DNA of 6,534 bases, taken from Chryseosolibacter sp036402115 (lineage in GTDB: Bacteria > Bacteroidota > Bacteroidia > Cytophagales > Cyclobacteriaceae). Under the pieces are notes generated by a model. That model saw only the letters and a program-made list of their open reading frames with translations. It searched no databases and had not been told where the DNA came from. A program made the position numbers and the translations under genes. The first letter of the stretch is position 1, and every line of letters begins with the position of its first letter. The stretch lies in assembly GCA_036402115.1 (NCBI GenBank), contig DASWTM010000371.1, forward strand, positions 1 through 6,534. The letters run 5' to 3'. This document shows positions 4,083 through 6,534 of this stretch, one piece after another.

Positions 4083-5636
4083 CTACACAGAGTCTTTTTC
4101 TAATCTGCGCATATTCTCCTGCGTTGCTTGCATTTCTTCCATATTCTGGCGCAATTCCTCTTCCTGGGCCTTGAGCATTTCAGCCTGTTGTTGCGTACTG
4201 GCCAGTAGCCTGGAAGTCTTTTCGTTTGAGCGTGTCGAGTACACCGAGGAGGCGATTACTTCACCTGCTTTTTCCAGAAATTCAATTTCATGCGGTTGAA
4301 ATTCGTTGAAGCTTGCAAGTTCGAGTACCGCTTCAACGCGATCGTTGTATTTCATCGGGACAATTACAAGACACGATGGCGTGGCGTCACCCATACCGGA
4401 GGTGATCTTAATGTAGCCGTTCGGAATTTCCTTTAAAACAATCGTGCTGCCTTCAAGGTAAGCCTGGCCGATCATACCCGAGCCAATTTCGATTCGCTTT
4501 TCCAGAAATTTCTTTTTGTCAAATGCATAACACGCGGCCAGTTGAAGGTATGGCTCTTGCTTTTCGTCTTCTTGCAAAAGAAACAAGCTGCCTTGTTGCG
4601 CCTCCAGGTGTTTCGTGAGAAAGCGAATCACTTCGTTGGCAAGTTTGTCAGTGTCATGCTGATTGGCGCGCGTCACTTCAGAAAATTTTGCAAGCCCTCC
4701 GGTGCTCCAGATTCTGCGTTCATCAGATTCTTTCACCTTTTTCATTTGATCGCGCATCTTTATCAGATCTCCGGTGAGATTATCGCAATTGAGTGCTTCG
4801 TTTTCCGCTGTCAGACCTTGCCACGTCACGGCATAGTTCTCACTTGCGATGCTCTTGATAAATGACGATGTCTTTTTCAGGTTTTCAATGGAATTCTGAA
4901 TGATCGTTTGAGGGTTGTCGTCAGGCAGCGGTGTGCCCGGATTGAACATATACTTGCGGTTGTTCTCTTCAAATTCAAGCAGAAGATTTTTTCGTGCTTG
5001 TACGTCACGCTTGATTCGATACATTACCGATATCAAGGTCGGAGCTGCGAGGAGAAGTAATGTTATTTGAAAGAGTACATTTCGATCAAGGGCTTTTTGA
5101 TAGCGCGCACGCGCTTCCGCCATCAGGGTATCCTGTTTTGCAAGAATATAGTTGAACATTGGAGCAAATGCCTGCCACAGATCATAGCCACGGTCTTCAT
5201 TAAGCATTCGCACGAACTCTTCTGTGTTTCCTTCTTCCGCAACCAATCGCATTCGTTCAGCAAATGAAACATAGTCGGTGAGTTTTATCTTAAAAGCGGC
5301 AAATTGTGACGCTAGTGAGTCTTCACCCTGCATGGCTAGAAGACTGTCAATATTTTTGGTAGCCATGGGTAAGTCACGCATGCCTGAACGATAGGGGTCT
5401 AGGAGCTGGGCATTTCGTGTTAACGCGAAGCCTCGCAAGCCAAGGTCCATTCGTCTGAGGTTGCTGTCAAAAATACTGATCCACACTTCTTTCACTTCCT
5501 CGGTTTGTGCCTGCAAAATGTTATTCTCAACCATTACGGCCCGGTTGTAAAAGATCAGCCCGGTATTAATAACCAGGAGTACGATGAGCAGGCTGAGCGA
5601 AATGGAATTGAAATTCCGTTTGAACTTCTTAAGCAT
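4083..5636 (-). CDS. Membrane sensor protein with CHASE3-like and GAF domains, no kinase
   Basis: The 517-residue protein has membrane helices at about 11-31 and 187-206 enclosing a helical extracytoplasmic region (36-185) of CHASE3 type, including NLRRMDLGLRGFALTRNAQLLDPY. After helix 2 comes a linker (207-320) with HAMP-like helices and RDQMKKVKESDERRIWSTGGLAKFSE, a segment often seen in Bacteroidota receptors. A GAF domain follows (about 325-468: LANEVIRFLTKHLEAQQGSLFLL, GSGMIGQAYLEGSTIVLKEIP, CLVIVPMKYNDRVEAVLELASF), and then a terminal coiled coil (470-515) with EEELRQNMEEMQATQENMRR. In relatives this coiled coil usually leads into PAS and histidine kinase or other output domains. Here the protein stops, and only 30 bases separate it from the convergent DUF4407 stop, so no detached kinase fragment can lie downstream. 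It probably signals through a partner protein. The ligand is unknown. The ATG at 5634-5636 starts right before the first membrane helix. Confidence 0.9.
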   Translation of the reverse strand: MLKKFKRNFNSISLSLLIVLLVINTGLIFYNRAVMVENNILQAQTEEVKEVWISIFDSNLRRMDLGLRGFALTRNAQLLDPYRSGMRDLPMATKNIDSLLAMQGEDSLASQFAAFKIKLTDYVSFAERMRLVAEEGNTEEFVRMLNEDRGYDLWQAFAPMFNYILAKQDTLMAEARARYQKALDRNVLFQITLLLLAAPTLISVMYRIKRDVQARKNLLLEFEENNRKYMFNPGTPLPDDNPQTIIQNSIENLKKTSSFIKSIASENYAVTWQGLTAENEALNCDNLTGDLIKMRDQMKKVKESDERRIWSTGGLAKFSEVTRANQHDTDKLANEVIRFLTKHLEAQQGSLFLLQEDEKQEPYLQLAACYAFDKKKFLEKRIEIGSGMIGQAYLEGSTIVLKEIPNGYIKITSGMGDATPSCLVIVPMKYNDRVEAVLELASFNEFQPHEIEFLEKAGEVIASSVYSTRSNEKTSRLLASTQQQAEMLKAQEEELRQNMEEMQATQENMRRLEKDSV

Positions 5637-5833
5637 GGCGGTGGATTAAAGAATGTGTAAGTATACAATGAGAGGATACATAATATACTGTAAAACGTGG
5701 TAAGGTAGAAGCCTGCGTAAGAAATTCAGGAACGTTGCATTAAAAGTGTGTGGAAAAAATTGCCGGCTAATCCGAATGAGTAATGACTGTTCGAAGATTG
5801 CTACATCGTATGTGATGTGATTGCGGTGGTAAC

Positions 5834-5858
5834 AAAAAAGCCTCCACGTCCTGGAGGC
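5834..5858 (-). terminator. Rho-independent terminator, minus strand
   Basis: A perfect 7-base-pair GC-rich stem, GCCTCCA/TGGAGGC, with a 5-base loop (5840-5858) is followed on the minus strand by six T's and then GTT. It would stop transcripts coming from the response regulator, whose stop codon is 160 bases upstream, before they reach the receptor gene. On the plus strand there is no T-run after the stem, so the element is one-directional. Confidence 0.8.
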
Positions 5859-5902
5859 CAAACTCTTGAGGTTGTCTGATCAATTAACCTAAACCTATGC
5901 GA

Positions 5903-5922
5903 ACTTATCGTGAAAGATAAGT
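5903..5922. repeat. Inverted repeat ACTTATC-N6-GATAAGT
   Basis: Perfect 7-base arms flank GTGAAA. The site sits between the two terminator-like hairpins and has no T-tract on either side. It could be a helix in a 3' leader or small RNA, or a protein-binding site. Confidence 0.35.
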
Positions 5923-5968
5923 GGGAGAGTTTCGATAATGCAGGAGTTATGAATTCCAAAGACATGAA

Positions 5969-5992
5969 GAAGGATGCCCGTGAGCACCCTTC
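5969..5992 (-). terminator. Possible first terminator of the response regulator gene
   Basis: GAAGGATGC and GCACCCTTC form a 9-base stem on the minus strand, counting one G-U pair, with a 6-base loop. It begins 25 bases after the response regulator stop. It is followed by a mixed pyrimidine stretch (TTCATGTCTTT) and not a clean T-run, so termination here would be partial, with the stronger hairpin at 5834-5858 as a backup. Confidence 0.4.
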
Positions 5993-6017
5993 GACTTTGA
6001 AAAACCACCCCGAAAAT

Positions 6018-6534
6018 TTAAATCAGCCTGTCGCGATTTGCTTTCGCCACCGCCTCTGCCTTGCTGTTCACCTGCAACTTCGCGTAAATGTTTTTTATAA
6101 ATGTTTTAGCTGTCTGTTTGGAGATCAGCAATTCTTCCGAGATCTGAGTGTAGGTCTTGCATTGGGCAATTAACATCAGCACTTGCGTTTCGCGTTTGGA
6201 CAATGGCGAGACCGGACTTACATGAAAATCCTCAACAATCTTTCTTGCAATGTGACTACTGATGGGTGCTCCCCCTTTTACGATCTCGTTGAGTGCGGTA
6301 ATCAGTTCGTGATAATTGGCGCTCTTTGTAATGTAGCCTGATGCTCCGGCCTTCAAGGCCTGATAAACCCAGTCATTGTCTTCGTGAACGGTAACCATAA
6401 TGATTTCGGTGCGCGGGAATCGCTCCTTGATAACACGCGTTCCCTGAATCCCATTCATGCCTGGCAACTCGATATCCATCAGGACGATATCGGGATGATC
6501 ATGGGTGAAATTCTTTATCGCCTCATGGCAACTG
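6018..6534 (-). CDS. NarL/LuxR-type response regulator, N-terminus beyond the right edge
   Basis: The frame is open to the window edge and gives 171 residues plus one partial codon. The N-terminal part is a receiver domain. HPDIVLMDIELPGMNG carries the phospho-acceptor Asp (codon 6474-6476), MVTVHED the conserved Thr (6390-6392), and GYITKS the conserved Lys (6324-6326). After a linker, a LuxR/GerE DNA-binding domain (about 6021-6206) reads PLSKRETQVLMLIAQCKTYTQISEELLISKQTAKTFIKNIYAKLQV and ends ten codons later. A two-component transcription regulator acting in the cytoplasm is therefore secure. Judged from the usual Asp position near residue 54, about 34 N-terminal residues are missing, giving a normal length of about 205. 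The ATG at 6477-6479 is internal (MDIELPG) and cannot be the start. In place of the common TVKNHI the recognition helix has TAKTFI, a modest departure. Its kinase is probably outside the window; the nearby GAF receptor has no kinase domain. Confidence 0.95.
   Translation of the reverse strand, partial: SCHEAIKNFTHDHPDIVLMDIELPGMNGIQGTRVIKERFPRTEIIMVTVHEDNDWVYQALKAGASGYITKSANYHELITALNEIVKGGAPISSHIARKIVEDFHVSPVSPLSKRETQVLMLIAQCKTYTQISEELLISKQTAKTFIKNIYAKLQVNSKAEAVAKANRDRLI

Larger units (their letters stand above)
5637..6017. other. Structured non-coding gap between response regulator and receptor genes
   Basis: I find no convincing gene in these 381 bases. Open frames at 5646-5861 (minus) and 5910-6173 (plus) lack domain signals, and the second overlaps the response regulator antisense. 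Three inverted repeats lie within 160 bases (5840-5858, 5903-5922, 5969-5992). The first is a clear minus-strand terminator. The promoter of the receptor gene should lie in 5637-5830, but no exact TAnnTTTG box is visible there on the minus strand. A relaxed DnaA-like nonamer, TTTTCCACA, occurs on the minus strand at 5757-5749. Confidence 0.6.

Noticed and set aside
5749..5757. TTTTCCACA on the minus strand, a relaxed DnaA-box match
   Set aside because: It is a degenerate form, isolated and over 4 kb from the perfect box at 1400-1408, so it does not form an origin-like cluster.
5646..5861. 71-codon minus-strand frame upstream of the receptor gene
   Set aside because: It starts inside the terminator stem, is rich in residues expected from AT-rich non-coding DNA, and shows no family features.
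5910..6173. Plus-strand frame beginning with GTG at 5910
   Set aside because: The first 40 residues look hydrophilic and plausible, but the rest is antisense to the conserved LuxR DNA-binding domain and has no stop until deep inside it.

Overview
The window looks like a chromosomal segment from a Bacteroidota bacterium, most likely of the Cytophagales type. Supporting this are TAnnTTTG promoter boxes (one with a correctly spaced upstream TTTG), start codons preceded by A-rich or plain sequence instead of Shine-Dalgarno motifs, a DUF4407 membrane protein, a lipoprotein subtilase, a CHASE3-like/GAF receptor, and a small XRE regulator with the IPRVQYWRIEKGK signature common in this phylum. The genus assignment is inference. 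I see no transposase, integrase, tRNA, rRNA or CRISPR array.

Layout from left to right. The 5' end of glnS (minus strand) enters at the left edge. A gene-poor stretch of almost 600 bases follows, with several short palindromes near its right end. Then come three small plus-strand genes: an XRE-type regulator (81 aa), an unrecognised 82 aa protein, and an unrecognised 57 aa protein whose start codon sits inside a perfect 8-bp inverted repeat. A lipoprotein S8 protease (minus) converges on the 57 aa gene and is divergent from a DUF4407 four-helix membrane protein (plus). Their shared upstream region holds a complete Bacteroidota-type promoter for the protease, a large bulged inverted repeat at the predicted 5' end of the protease mRNA, and a separate -7 box for DUF4407. 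DUF4407 converges, with a 30-base gap, on a two-helix membrane receptor with a CHASE3-like sensor and a GAF domain but no kinase (minus). A structured non-coding gap with three hairpins follows, and then a NarL/LuxR-type response regulator (minus) cut by the right edge.

How the genes work together. Most are single transcription units by strand and spacing. XRE and the 82 aa gene could be cotranscribed. The response regulator and the kinase-less receptor point the same way, but a strong terminator separates them, so a direct partnership is only a possibility. I do not see a recognisable defence or biosynthetic system. The most promising items are the regulatory architecture around the protease and the 57 aa gene, the unknown small proteins, and the receptor that lacks an output domain.
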